A stretch of 64,000 nucleotides of DNA. It comes from Gordonia polyisoprenivorans NBRC 16320 = JCM 10675 (lineage in GTDB: Bacteria; Actinomycetota; Actinomycetes; Mycobacteriales; Mycobacteriaceae). The notes under the pieces were generated by a model that searched no databases, was not told the DNA's origin, and saw only the letters and a list, made by a program, of their open reading frames with translations. The stretch covers positions 1 through 64,000 of the forward strand of contig NZ_BAEI01000060.1 in assembly GCF_000241325.1 (NCBI RefSeq). The letters run 5' to 3'. Within the stretch, counting starts at the first letter, position 1, and every line of letters begins with the position of its first letter. Below, one piece after another: positions 27,209 through 35,656 of the stretch. The translations under genes were made by a program, and so were the position numbers.

Positions 27209-27550
27209 GCGTGTGTACCTCGTCTGTGTAGTTCGTGTGTCTGGTGTTCGTGCTTTTCGGTCGTGTCTCGTCGGGTTGCGATGAACCCGACGAACCCCGA
27301 TCGGTGATCGATGGGCTCGGGCCGGATCTCCAGACGCTCCCGAGCAGGCCGGACCCGATTCCGATGGTCGGGGTCGGGCGACACTGCGACAGCGATCGAG
27401 TTTACCAGCCGGACACCTGCCCCCAAAATCGCGGCGGGCGATCGGTTGGCGTGGCCTCGTGGACAGCTCACCGGCGAGCCGAACCGGCAGCCGATACCCA
27501 GCATCGCTTCAGCGGCATCGGAGATATCGGGCACTATCCTGACGGTCATC
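27209..27550. promoter_or_regulatory. rpsT promoter and long structured leader
   Basis: This 342-bp gap between divergent genes has no coding sequence. On the minus strand TAAACT (27404-27399) and TTTGGG (27427-27422) with a 17-bp spacer form a good promoter for rpsT. In the resulting leader, tcgtcgggtt (27268-27277) and aacccgacga (27284-27293) form a perfect 10-bp hairpin with a 6-base loop. No clear promoter for the sulfotransferase gene was found. Confidence 0.6.
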
Positions 27551-28696
27551 ATGTCCGTCGTCTACATCCACATCGGGTTGCCCAAGACCGGTACCACGCA
27601 CCTACAGGATCGGCTCTGGCACAACCGTGACCTCGCCCTGCAGGAGTCGGGGCTGCTGTACCCGGGCAACGAGATCTCCGACCACTTCCACGCCGCCGCA
27701 CATCTGCAGCCCGACCGCTACCTCGACTGGGTCGATCCGGCCCATGCGCGGACGTGGGCGTCGATGGTCGGGCAGATGCGACCGTGGCCCCAGACCTCGT
27801 TGGTCTCCCACGAACTGTTCGCCACCGCCACCGTCGATCAGGCGCGGCGCCTCGTCGCGGAGCTGTCTTTCGCCGACGAGGTCCATGTCATCGCGACCGT
27901 CCGAGATCTGGCGCGTCAGTTGCCGTCGGTCTGGCAGGAGAACGTCAAGAACCAGCGTCGTGCCTCGTTCGACGAGTTCGTGACCTCGGTGCGGGCACAC
28001 GCGGCGTCGCCGGACGGTGGGGGCGGTGAGCCCGGTGACGTGCCGGAGGAGGAGCCGTTCTGGGAGTTCCAGGATCATGTGCGCATCCTGGCCCGCTGGT
28101 CGGAGGTGGTCGGCGCCGAGCGGGTGCACGTGGTGACCGTGCCACGCATCCGTGGTGACGGCGACGGTCTGTGGGAGCGATTCCTGTCGGTGCTCGGTGT
28201 CGACCCGGCACCGTTGACGGTTCCGGTCCCGAACCTCAACACGTCTCTGTCGGCGGCCCAGACCGAGATGCTGCGCCTGCTCAACACCCGGTTGCAGCCC
28301 GACGTCGTGGAGTGGCAGCGATACGAGCGGGTCCTCAAGGAGCAGGTCGTCGCCCACATCATGTCGGGCCGGTCCGACGGTGCTCCGCACGGCCTGTCAG
28401 CCGAACAGCGGGCATGGGCTGCGGATCGGTCCGCCGAGATGATCACCGGGCTGCGATCTGCGGGCTATCCGGTGGTCGGCTCGCTCGACGACCTGCAGGT
28501 GCCGCGCGAGCGCGACGACGCCGCGGCGGCACCGCAGGCCGAGGAGGTCCTCACCGCGGCACTCGACACATTGGCCGAGATGATCATCCGGGCGCCGATG
28601 CCGGTGACACGCCCGGCCGCGCAAACGCGTGCAATGAATCTGGTGCGGCGCGCGCGCCGACGGGTCCTGGCCCTACGGCGCACGATCGGCGGCTGA
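27551..28696 (+). CDS. Sulfotransferase family protein
   Basis: A 381-residue protein beginning VVYIHIGLPKTGTTHLQDRLW, the 5'-phosphosulfate-binding P-loop of PAPS-dependent sulfotransferases. VIATVRDLARQLPSVWQENVKNQ in the middle resembles the 3'-phosphate-binding segment. The rest is poorly conserved and the acceptor is unknown; cell-wall or exported glycolipids are typical targets in mycobacteria. It would need PAPS, yet the cysN encoded at 47027 has no APS kinase domain, so that activity must come from elsewhere. It is monocistronic by spacing. Confidence 0.8.
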   Translation: MSVVYIHIGLPKTGTTHLQDRLWHNRDLALQESGLLYPGNEISDHFHAAAHLQPDRYLDWVDPAHARTWASMVGQMRPWPQTSLVSHELFATATVDQARRLVAELSFADEVHVIATVRDLARQLPSVWQENVKNQRRASFDEFVTSVRAHAASPDGGGGEPGDVPEEEPFWEFQDHVRILARWSEVVGAERVHVVTVPRIRGDGDGLWERFLSVLGVDPAPLTVPVPNLNTSLSAAQTEMLRLLNTRLQPDVVEWQRYERVLKEQVVAHIMSGRSDGAPHGLSAEQRAWAADRSAEMITGLRSAGYPVVGSLDDLQVPRERDDAAAAPQAEEVLTAALDTLAEMIIRAPMPVTRPAAQTRAMNLVRRARRRVLALRRTIGG

Positions 28697-28789
28697 GTCG
28701 CGCGTCGGCCGATCGCTCGGGTCGGCGGGGGTGTCGGGGTCCGCGGACCACCATGCCGAATCGTTGAATCTGAGGCAACATGTCAGGTT

Positions 28790-30655
28790 ATGAGCCCTGC
28801 ACCGACGGACACGCCCGCGAAGAAGGCGCGTAAGACCTCTTCGGCGAAGACGGCCGCGAATCGGACGTCGACCGCGAAACCGGACGGCAAGCCGGCGTCG
28901 AATGGGCGGACGGGCCGGGCGAAGACCGCCACCACCTCCGTAAAGCCCACGGAAACAGGGATTTTCGCGGATTACGAGGCGGCGAAGTCCTTCGGTGTGG
29001 CCTACGACGAGATGTTCGATCACCAGGGTGAGGTCCGATCGGCCTACCGGGGGATCTTCAAGGTGATGGCCGAATCCGAGCGCGCCGACATCGAGGGCCG
29101 TATCGACGCGCTCGGTCGCGCCTTCATCGACCAGGGCATCACCTTCTCCCTCTCGGGCAAGGAGCGACCGTTCCCGTTGGACGTTGTGCCGCGGGTGATT
29201 TCGGCATCGGAGTGGTCCAAACTCGAGGCCGGTATCACCCAGCGCGTGCAGGCGCTCGAGTTGTTTCTCGACGACGTCTACGGCGAGCAGGAGATCCTGC
29301 GCGACGGGGTTCTGCCCAAGCGGCTCGTGCATTCCTGTGAGCACTTCCACCGGCAGGCCGCAAACATCCGGCCGCCCAACGGCGTCCGGATCCACGTCGC
29401 CGGAATCGACCTGGTCCGTGACGCCAACGGCGATTTCCGGGTGCTCGAGGACAATCTGCGCTCACCGTCGGGTGTGTCCTATGTGATGGAGAACCGGCGC
29501 ACCATGGCCCGGGTGTTCCCGGACCTGTTCTCCTCGCACAAGGTCCGCGCGGTCGCCGATTATCCGAGCCATCTGCTGCGCGCGCTACGGGCCTCGGCGG
29601 CCTTCAACGAGGCCGACCCGAACATCGTGGTCCTCACCCCGGGCGTGGCCAACTCGGCCTACTTCGAGCACTCACTGCTCGCTCGACTGATGGGCGTCGA
29701 ACTCGTCGAGGGACGAGACCTGTTCTGCCGCGACAACGTCGTCTACATGCGCACCACCGAGGGCGAGCAGCGTGTCGACGTCATCTACCGGCGCATCGAC
29801 GACGACTTCCTCGATCCGATGCAGTTCCGGCCGGATTCGATGCTCGGGGTCGCCGGCCTGCTCAATGCGGCGCGCGCGGGCAACGTGGTGATCTCCTCGG
29901 CGGTGGGCAACGGCGTCGGCGACGACAAGTTGATCTACACCTACGTGCCGGAGATCATCGACTACTACCTCGGCGAGAAACCGATCATCGCCAATGTCGA
30001 CACGCTGCGGTGCTGGCTTCCCGAGGAATGCGAGGAGGTCCTCGATCGCATCGACGAGCTGGTGGTGAAACCCGTTGAGGGATCAGGCGGTTACGGGATC
30101 GTCTTCGGTCCCGACGCTACCCGGGCCGAACTCGACACGTTGGCCCGAAAGGTGCGTAACGATCCGCGCGGATGGATCGCACAGCCCGTGGTGCAACTGT
30201 CGACCGTGCCGACCAAGGCGGGCGACAACCTGAGCCCGCGTCACGTCGACCTGCGCCCGTTCGCGGTCAACGACGGTGAGTCGGTGTGGGTCCTGCCCGG
30301 CGGGCTGACCCGGGTGGCGTTGCCGGAGGGATCGCTGGTCGTCAACTCCAGTCAGGGCGGCGGGTCGAAGGACACCTGGGTGCTCGCGACCCGCAGCTCC
30401 GAGGGCGAACGAGAACTCGCCGGCGCCAAGGTCGTCACCAAGAGCGGTGTCGCCGCGGCCCGGCCCGCCGAGAGCGCGCCGGACCCGTTGGTGGCGCAAA
30501 CCCAACAGCAGCAACAACAGCAAGGTGCCGGCATGTGCTCGGCCACACAGACACAAACTCTGGGTTCGATGACCCAGACCCAGATGACCCAGACCCAGAT
30601 GACCCAGACCCAGCCGTCACCAGTGGTGCCGACCCAGGACGGTGATGCCCGATGA
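28790..30655 (+). CDS. Circularly permuted ATP-grasp protein (Rv2411c-like)
   Basis: A 621-residue protein. The first 55 residues are Lys/Ala/Thr-rich. The core has FDVVPRVISASEWSKLE-type and HVAGIDLVRDANGDFRVLEDNLRSPSGVSYVMENR blocks, then VVLTPGVANSAYFEH, GNGVGDDKLIYTYVPEIIDYYLGE and the late VVKPVEGSGGYGIVFG and GWIAQPVVQLSTVPT, marks of circularly permuted type-2 ATP-grasp enzymes. With the alpha-E and transglutaminase genes it forms a conserved trio thought to make and handle a peptide-like product; the chemistry is not settled. The tail is Gln-rich (QQQQQQQ) and has MTQTQ repeated three times. Confidence 0.9.
   Translation: MSPAPTDTPAKKARKTSSAKTAANRTSTAKPDGKPASNGRTGRAKTATTSVKPTETGIFADYEAAKSFGVAYDEMFDHQGEVRSAYRGIFKVMAESERADIEGRIDALGRAFIDQGITFSLSGKERPFPLDVVPRVISASEWSKLEAGITQRVQALELFLDDVYGEQEILRDGVLPKRLVHSCEHFHRQAANIRPPNGVRIHVAGIDLVRDANGDFRVLEDNLRSPSGVSYVMENRRTMARVFPDLFSSHKVRAVADYPSHLLRALRASAAFNEADPNIVVLTPGVANSAYFEHSLLARLMGVELVEGRDLFCRDNVVYMRTTEGEQRVDVIYRRIDDDFLDPMQFRPDSMLGVAGLLNAARAGNVVISSAVGNGVGDDKLIYTYVPEIIDYYLGEKPIIANVDTLRCWLPEECEEVLDRIDELVVKPVEGSGGYGIVFGPDATRAELDTLARKVRNDPRGWIAQPVVQLSTVPTKAGDNLSPRHVDLRPFAVNDGESVWVLPGGLTRVALPEGSLVVNSSQGGGSKDTWVLATRSSEGERELAGAKVVTKSGVAAARPAESAPDPLVAQTQQQQQQQGAGMCSATQTQTLGSMTQTQMTQTQMTQTQPSPVVPTQDGDAR
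30569..30613 (+). repeat. 15-bp tandem repeat encoding MTQTQ, three copies
   Basis: Three identical copies of atgacccagacccag lie head to tail in the 3' end of the ATP-grasp gene. They encode MTQTQ three times, next to a polyglutamine stretch. Copy-number change keeps the frame. Confidence 0.92.
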
Positions 30656-31635
30656 TGTTGGCCCGCAACGCCGAATCGCTCTACTGGATCGGGCGATACG
30701 TCGAGCGTGCCGACGACATGGCACGTCTGCTCGATGTCGCGATCCACCAATTGCTCGAGGACGCCACCGCCGACGTCGACTCGTCGGTGCGGCTGGTCAT
30801 TCAGGTCCTGGGACTCGACGCGCCCGCCAGTGAAACCGATCTCGATGTCTGGTCGCTGACCGAGCGTGTCGCCTACGCCAAGGAGTCGACCGGATCGATC
30901 GTCGACCTGATCCGCTCGGCCCGCGAGAATGCCAGGGGCGCACGCGAAGTCACCTCGAGCGAGATGTGGGAGTGTCTCAACACCACCTATAACGGTCTGG
31001 CCGACGCCGAGCGCCGATCCCGCCGCCTGGGTCCCCATGAATTCTTGTCGTATGTGAAGAATCGCGCCGCGATGTTCGCCGGACTCGCCGACGCCACGCT
31101 CAGCCACGACGACGGCTACCGCTATCTGCTGCTGGGTCGGTCGGTGGAGCGGGTCGACATGACCATCCGCATGCTGCTCGCGCGTGCCGGGGACCGCGCC
31201 GGTTCGCCCGCGTGGGTCAACGTGCTGGTGTCCGCCGGTGCGCACGACACCTTCCTGCGCACGTACCGTGGCGTCATCAACGCCGAGAACATCGTCGAAT
31301 TCATGTTGCTGGACCGGCTTTTCCCGCGGTCGGTGTTCCATGCACTCAGCGTCGCCGAACACAATCTGGCCGATCTGGAGAAGGGCCCGAGCCGCACCGG
31401 CGCCCAGGCCGAGGCGCTGCTCCTGCTCGGGCGGGCGCGCAGCTCGCTGGAGTTTCTGGAGCCGGGTGATCTGCTCGACGGATTGCAGGAGCGGCTGCTC
31501 GATCTGCAGGACACCTGTCGTGCGGTCAACGAGGCGGTCACCGCCCAGTACTTCCATGTGTCGCCGTACGTGTCGTGGGCCGATGCCCGCGTCAGCGACG
31601 GTGAGGAACATGTCATCGAGGAGAGTGAACTGTGA
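30652..31635 (+). CDS. Alpha-E domain protein (Rv2410c-like)
   Basis: A 327-residue all-helical protein starting MLARNAESLYWIGRYVERADDMARLLDV, the signature of the alpha-E family. A second conserved block is YRYLLLGRSVERVDMTIRMLLARAG and a third SVFHALSVAEHNLADLE. No catalytic activity is known; the domain is nearly always encoded between an ATP-grasp and a transglutaminase gene, as here. ATG 30652 overlaps the ATP-grasp stop (ATGATG), with ATG 30655 as alternative. The stop overlaps the next start by four bases. Confidence 0.92.
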   Translation: MMLARNAESLYWIGRYVERADDMARLLDVAIHQLLEDATADVDSSVRLVIQVLGLDAPASETDLDVWSLTERVAYAKESTGSIVDLIRSARENARGAREVTSSEMWECLNTTYNGLADAERRSRRLGPHEFLSYVKNRAAMFAGLADATLSHDDGYRYLLLGRSVERVDMTIRMLLARAGDRAGSPAWVNVLVSAGAHDTFLRTYRGVINAENIVEFMLLDRLFPRSVFHALSVAEHNLADLEKGPSRTGAQAEALLLLGRARSSLEFLEPGDLLDGLQERLLDLQDTCRAVNEAVTAQYFHVSPYVSWADARVSDGEEHVIEESEL

Positions 31636-32480
31636 GCTGGCGACTGAGGGTCGTGCATTCGACGGGCTTCGCCTACCAGAGCCCGGTCACCTCGTCCTAC
31701 AACGAGGCCCGGCTGACACCGCGCAGCGACAGCAGGCAGAACGTCATCGTCAACCGTGTGGAGACCGTCCCGGCGACCCGCTCGTACCGCTATACCGACT
31801 ATTGGGGAACCGCGGTCACCGCCTTCGATCTGCATGCGCCGCACGAGGAACTCGAGGTTTCGGGGATGTCGGTGGTGGAGACCGAACCCGGCGAACGCCC
31901 GGAGGACGACCGCAAACGTGAGTGGGACGGTATCCGCAACGAGGAGGTCGAGGACCGCTATGACGAGGCGCTCTCGAACACGCCGTATGTGCCCCGCAAC
32001 CGCAGTCTGGTGGCGACCGCCAAGCGGCTGACCAAGGGCCTCGATCCCGAAGAGGCCGTCGAGGCGGTGTGCCGCTACGTCTACGACGAGATGCAGTATG
32101 TCCCGGGTACCACCGGTGTGCACACCACCGCGGTCGACGCGTGGAACGAGCGCAAGGGCGTGTGCCAGGACTACGCCCACCTGACCCTGCTGATGTTGCG
32201 CGGTCTGGGTATCCCGTCCCGCTATGTCTCGGGGTACTTGCATCCGAAACCCAATGCGGCCGTGGACAAGACGGTCGAAGGTCAGAGCCATGCATGGATC
32301 GAGGCCTGGACCGGTGGGTGGTGGGGATTCGACCCGACCAACTTCACCGAGATCACCGAACAGCACGTGTCGGTGGGCGTGGGTCGCGACTACTCCGACG
32401 TCTCGCCGCTCAAGGGCATCTACACCGGGGGTCAGGCCACCGACCTCGACGTCGTCGTGGAGATCACACGACTGGCGTGA
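31632..32480 (+). CDS. Transglutaminase-like cysteine protease (Rv2409c-like)
   Basis: A 282-residue protein with an N-terminal beta domain (RVVHSTGFAYQSPVTSSYNEARLTPR) and a transglutaminase-like core. The Cys-His-Asp triad is visible as GVCQDYAHLTLLMLRGLGIPSRYVSGY, SHAWIEAW and WGFDPTN. This group usually cleaves rather than cross-links amide bonds. It probably acts on the product of the co-transcribed ATP-grasp protein. GTG 31632 overlaps the alpha-E stop. It ends one base before the convergent PemK-like gene. Confidence 0.93.
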   Translation: MSWRLRVVHSTGFAYQSPVTSSYNEARLTPRSDSRQNVIVNRVETVPATRSYRYTDYWGTAVTAFDLHAPHEELEVSGMSVVETEPGERPEDDRKREWDGIRNEEVEDRYDEALSNTPYVPRNRSLVATAKRLTKGLDPEEAVEAVCRYVYDEMQYVPGTTGVHTTAVDAWNERKGVCQDYAHLTLLMLRGLGIPSRYVSGYLHPKPNAAVDKTVEGQSHAWIEAWTGGWWGFDPTNFTEITEQHVSVGVGRDYSDVSPLKGIYTGGQATDLDVVVEITRLA

Positions 32481-32948
32481 TCACCGCCAGCCGAACCGAT
32501 CGCGCAGTTGCGTTGCGACCCTGTCGAATCGGGCTCGGTCCAGGATCGCGCCCTCGCGTCGGATGCCATCGGCGTCGACGACGAGCACGCGGTCGAGGCG
32601 GATGAAGCTCTCGCGATGGTCGGAGTCCCAGCCGCCCGCGCCGATCGAGAGCCAGTTGTCGTCGTCGCGGTGATGATCCTTGCTGGACAGCATGAGCGCG
32701 AGGACGTGCTCCGCCGTGCCGCTGCCGGCGGGGCCGGCATCGGCTGTAGGGTTCTCGGCCGGGTCGCGGCCGACGACGAGTACCGGCCGATCCTTGCCCT
32801 GTGACGGATCTTCCTCGAATTCGACCCAGGTCCAGACGATCTCACCGGGATCGGCATCCCCGTCGAGGTCGGGGGAGTAGCTGATGGATCGGGCCACCTC
32901 GGCGGTGGGACGCACGGCGCGGCGGCTCATGCGCGGATCTCCCATCAT
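32481..32948 (-). CDS. PemK/MazF-like protein, no antitoxin partner
   Basis: A 155-residue protein with WTWVEFEEDPSQGKDRPVLVVGRD, which matches the start of the PemK/MazF barrel (G..K.RPVLVV), and LSSKDHH and WDSDHRESFIRLDRVLVVDADGI in the positions of later strands. MazF toxins cut mRNA. No small antitoxin gene precedes it; instead it overlaps an alpha/beta hydrolase by four bases. It corresponds in position to a conserved mycobacterial gene near lepA, so a housekeeping role is possible. Start ATG 32948 has GGGAGA nine bases upstream; ATG 32945 and 32930 are alternatives. Confidence 0.72.
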   Translation of the reverse strand: MMGDPRMSRRAVRPTAEVARSISYSPDLDGDADPGEIVWTWVEFEEDPSQGKDRPVLVVGRDPAENPTADAGPAGSGTAEHVLALMLSSKDHHRDDDNWLSIGAGGWDSDHRESFIRLDRVLVVDADGIRREGAILDRARFDRVATQLRDRFGWR

Positions 32949-33610
32949 GCGCCGATCTCCCGGAGCAGGAAGTGCTCGACCGCGTCGGCGGCGAGGGGAG
33001 CCGTCGGTTTCTTCGTCGGATCGAGGCTGTGGCCCGCCTTGGCGATCTCCACCAGCCGGGTCGGGGCGGGGATCAGGTCGATCGCCGCACCGATTTCGTC
33101 GGTCGTGGCGAACGGATCGGTGCTGCCGTGCACGACGAGCGTCGGGACGGTGATCGACGGCAGATGCTCGGTGCGGGCCTTCTCGGGTTTTCCCGGCGGG
33201 TGCAACGGGTAGGAGCTCAACAACAGGCCGTCGGCCACCTGGGCGCCGTCCTCGGCGAGCACCATCGAGGCCTGCCGACCGCCGTAGGAATGGCCGCCGA
33301 CGACCAGCGGGCCCGCCGACAACGACCGAAAGGCCGCGCAGGCGGCACGTATACCGTCGCGGTCGGCGGCCGCGGTCGAGGGGCTCGGCGGTCCCTTGGG
33401 GCGGCGCTGGCGGTAGGGCAGGTCGATCCGCGCCACCGCGAATCCGCGGCCGGCGAGTTCATTCGCGTAGGCCAGCAGTATCGCGGTGTCCCGGTTGCCC
33501 CCGGCGCCGTGTGCCAGGACGACGCTCGCCCGCGGCGTCTGCTCGGGATGATGGATGGTCGCCACGACCGAGCCCTCGTCGTAGGGTTCGATTCCGGTGT
33601 TCGCCGCCAC
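32945..33610 (-). CDS. Alpha/beta hydrolase of the KANL3/Tex30 type
   Basis: About 221 residues. ASVVLAHGAGGNRDTAILLAYANELAGRGFAVARIDLPYRQRRPKGPPSPS is the family start in outline; the nucleophile elbow is GGHSYGGRQASM, and PTLVVHGSTDPFAT and AGHSLDP supply the acid and histidine. Function is unknown; the group resembles dienelactone hydrolase. GTG 33610 is used because the frame upstream, open to ATG 33748, is a translation of the 21-bp intergenic repeat (arginine- and proline-rich). No ribosome site supports GTG 33610 strongly. Confidence 0.78.
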   Translation of the reverse strand: MAANTGIEPYDEGSVVATIHHPEQTPRASVVLAHGAGGNRDTAILLAYANELAGRGFAVARIDLPYRQRRPKGPPSPSTAAADRDGIRAACAAFRSLSAGPLVVGGHSYGGRQASMVLAEDGAQVADGLLLSSYPLHPPGKPEKARTEHLPSITVPTLVVHGSTDPFATTDEIGAAIDLIPAPTRLVEIAKAGHSLDPTKKPTAPLAADAVEHFLLREIGA

Positions 33611-33637
33611 AGCGACACGGTATCGCGCGGCACGCGC

Positions 33638-33702
33638 CGGGCGCTGTCGGCGGTCAGAAGAGCGCTGTCGAGGGTGGAGCGGGCGCTGTCGGGGGTTCCG
33701 GG
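33638..33702. repeat. 21-bp tandem repeat, three copies (same family as 5955-5995)
   Basis: gcgctgtcgg or gcgctgtcga recurs at 21-bp intervals three times upstream of the hydrolase gene, between it and lepA. The first unit is close to the units at 5955-5995, so this is one dispersed repeat family. Confidence 0.8.
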
Positions 33703-33772
33703 GTGATCGGGTCGGGTCCGCACCGAGGTCGTGTGGAACCGAGGTCATGAGAAACTGGTACGACGCAGCACC

Positions 33773-35656
33773 GTGTTACCACCGAGGAGTAGTCCGATTC
33801 CCACCTTCGCCGACACCACGTTCACCGATCCCGCGCAGATCAGGAACTTCTGCATCATCGCGCACATCGACCACGGGAAGTCCACCCTCGCCGATCGGAT
33901 GTTGCAGCTCACCGGGGTGGTATCGGATCGGGACATGCGGGCGCAGTACCTCGACCGGATGGACATCGAGCGCGAACGCGGCATCACCATCAAGGCACAG
34001 AACGTCCGGCTGCCGTGGACGGTGACCGGTGCCGACGGCACCGACGAGAACTTCGTGCTGCACCTCATCGACACCCCCGGCCACGTCGACTTCACCTACG
34101 AGGTGTCGCGCGCGCTCGAGGCCTGCGAGGGTGCCGTGCTGTTGGTCGATGCCGCACAGGGCATCGAGGCGCAGACCCTGGCCAATCTCTACCTCGCGAT
34201 GGACAACGACCTGACCATCATCCCGGTGCTCAACAAGATCGACCTGCCCGCGGCCGATCCCGATCGCTACGCCGCCGAGATCGCCCACATCATCGGGTGC
34301 GAGGCCGACGAGGTGCTGCGGGTCTCGGGTAAGACCGGCGCGGGTGTGCCCGCGCTGCTCGACGAGGTGATCCGCCAGGTCCCGGCGCCGCAGGGCGACC
34401 CGGACGCACCGGCGCGCGCGATGATCTTCGACTCCGTCTACGACACCTATCGCGGCGTCGTCACCTATGTGCGTGTGGTCGACGGCGCGATCGTGCCGCG
34501 CGAGAAGATCGCGATGATGTCCACCGGCGCCACCCACGAACTGCTCGAGGTCGGCATCGTCTCCCCCGAGCCCAAGCCGTCCAAGGGGCTCGGCGTCGGT
34601 GAGGTCGGTTACCTGATCACCGGTGTGAAAGATGTGCGGCAGTCCAAGGTCGGCGACACCGTGACCACGGCCCGGCACGGTGCCGAAGAGCCGCTCACCG
34701 GATATCGCGAGCCTCGACCGATGGTCTACTCCGGCCTGTATCCGGTGGACGGATCCGACTACCCGGTGCTCCGCGATGCGCTGGACAAACTGCAGCTCAA
34801 CGACGCTGCGCTCACCTATGACCCGGAGACCTCGGTCGCCCTCGGGTTCGGGTTCCGCTGCGGGTTCCTCGGCCTGCTGCACATGGAGATCACCCGTGAG
34901 CGACTCGAGCGCGAATTCGATCTCGACCTCATCTCGACGGCACCCAACGTGGTGTACCGGGTGGTCATGGAAGACGGCGCCGAGCACATCGTCACCAACC
35001 CGTCGGATTGGCCGGAAGGTAAGGCGCGCAACATCTTCGAGCCCATCGTCAAGACCACGATCATCGCGCCGAGTGAGTTCATCGGCGCCATCATGGAGTT
35101 GTGCCAGTCGCGGCGCGGCGAACTCGGCGGCATGGACTATCTCTCGGAGACCCGGGTGGAGATGCGCTACACCATGCCGATGGCCGAAATCATCTTCGAC
35201 TTCTTCGATTCGTTGAAATCCCGGACCCGCGGATACGCGAGTCTCGACTACGAGGAGGCCGGTGAGCAGGAGGCCGATCTGGTCAAGGTGGACATCTTGT
35301 TGCAGGGCGAGGCGGTCGACGCCTTCAGTGCGATTGTGCACCGCGATGCCGCCTACACCTACGGCAACAAGATGGCGATCAAACTCAAGGAGCTCATCCC
35401 GCGCCAGCAGTACGAGGTGCCGATCCAGGCCGCCATCGGGTCGAAGATCATTGCGCGCGAGAACATTCGAGCGATCCGTAAGGACGTGCTGGCCAAATGC
35501 TACGGCGGCGACATCAGCCGTAAACGCAAACTGCTCGAGAAGCAGAAAGAAGGCAAGAAGCGCATGAAAACCATCGGGCGGGTCGACGTGCCGCAGGAGG
35601 CTTTCGTGGCGGCGTTGTCCACCGATTCGCAGGGCGACAAGCCGAAGGGGAAATGA
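33773..35656 (+). CDS. lepA: Elongation factor 4 (LepA)
   Basis: LepA is a ribosome-dependent GTPase linked to back-translocation and 30S biogenesis. G1 is [21 protein letters not shown]2 region [11 protein letters not shown]3 [13 protein letters not shown]4 [12 protein letters not shown]; the LepA-specific C-terminus has [17 protein letters not shown]. About 627 residues. Start is unresolved: GTG 33773 (used) and GTG 33731 lack a ribosome site, whereas GAGGAG at 33784-33789 sits seven bases before an in-frame ATT at 33797. The stop overlaps the peptidase start by four bases. Confidence 0.95.
   Translation: MLPPRSSPIPTFADTTFTDPAQIRNFCIIAHIDHGKSTLADRMLQLTGVVSDRDMRAQYLDRMDIERERGITIKAQNVRLPWTVTGADGTDENFVLHLIDTPGHVDFTYEVSRALEACEGAVLLVDAAQGIEAQTLANLYLAMDNDLTIIPVLNKIDLPAADPDRYAAEIAHIIGCEADEVLRVSGKTGAGVPALLDEVIRQVPAPQGDPDAPARAMIFDSVYDTYRGVVTYVRVVDGAIVPREKIAMMSTGATHELLEVGIVSPEPKPSKGLGVGEVGYLITGVKDVRQSKVGDTVTTARHGAEEPLTGYREPRPMVYSGLYPVDGSDYPVLRDALDKLQLNDAALTYDPETSVALGFGFRCGFLGLLHMEITRERLEREFDLDLISTAPNVVYRVVMEDGAEHIVTNPSDWPEGKARNIFEPIVKTTIIAPSEFIGAIMELCQSRRGELGGMDYLSETRVEMRYTMPMAEIIFDFFDSLKSRTRGYASLDYEEAGEQEADLVKVDILLQGEAVDAFSAIVHRDAAYTYGNKMAIKLKELIPRQQYEVPIQAAIGSKIIARENIRAIRKDVLAKCYGGDISRKRKLLEKQKEGKKRMKTIGRVDVPQEAFVAALSTDSQGDKPKGK

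Noticed and set aside
30083..30556. A minus-strand ORF over the glutamine-rich tail
   Set aside because: Its Leu run is simply the complement of CAG codons; no start context or homology.
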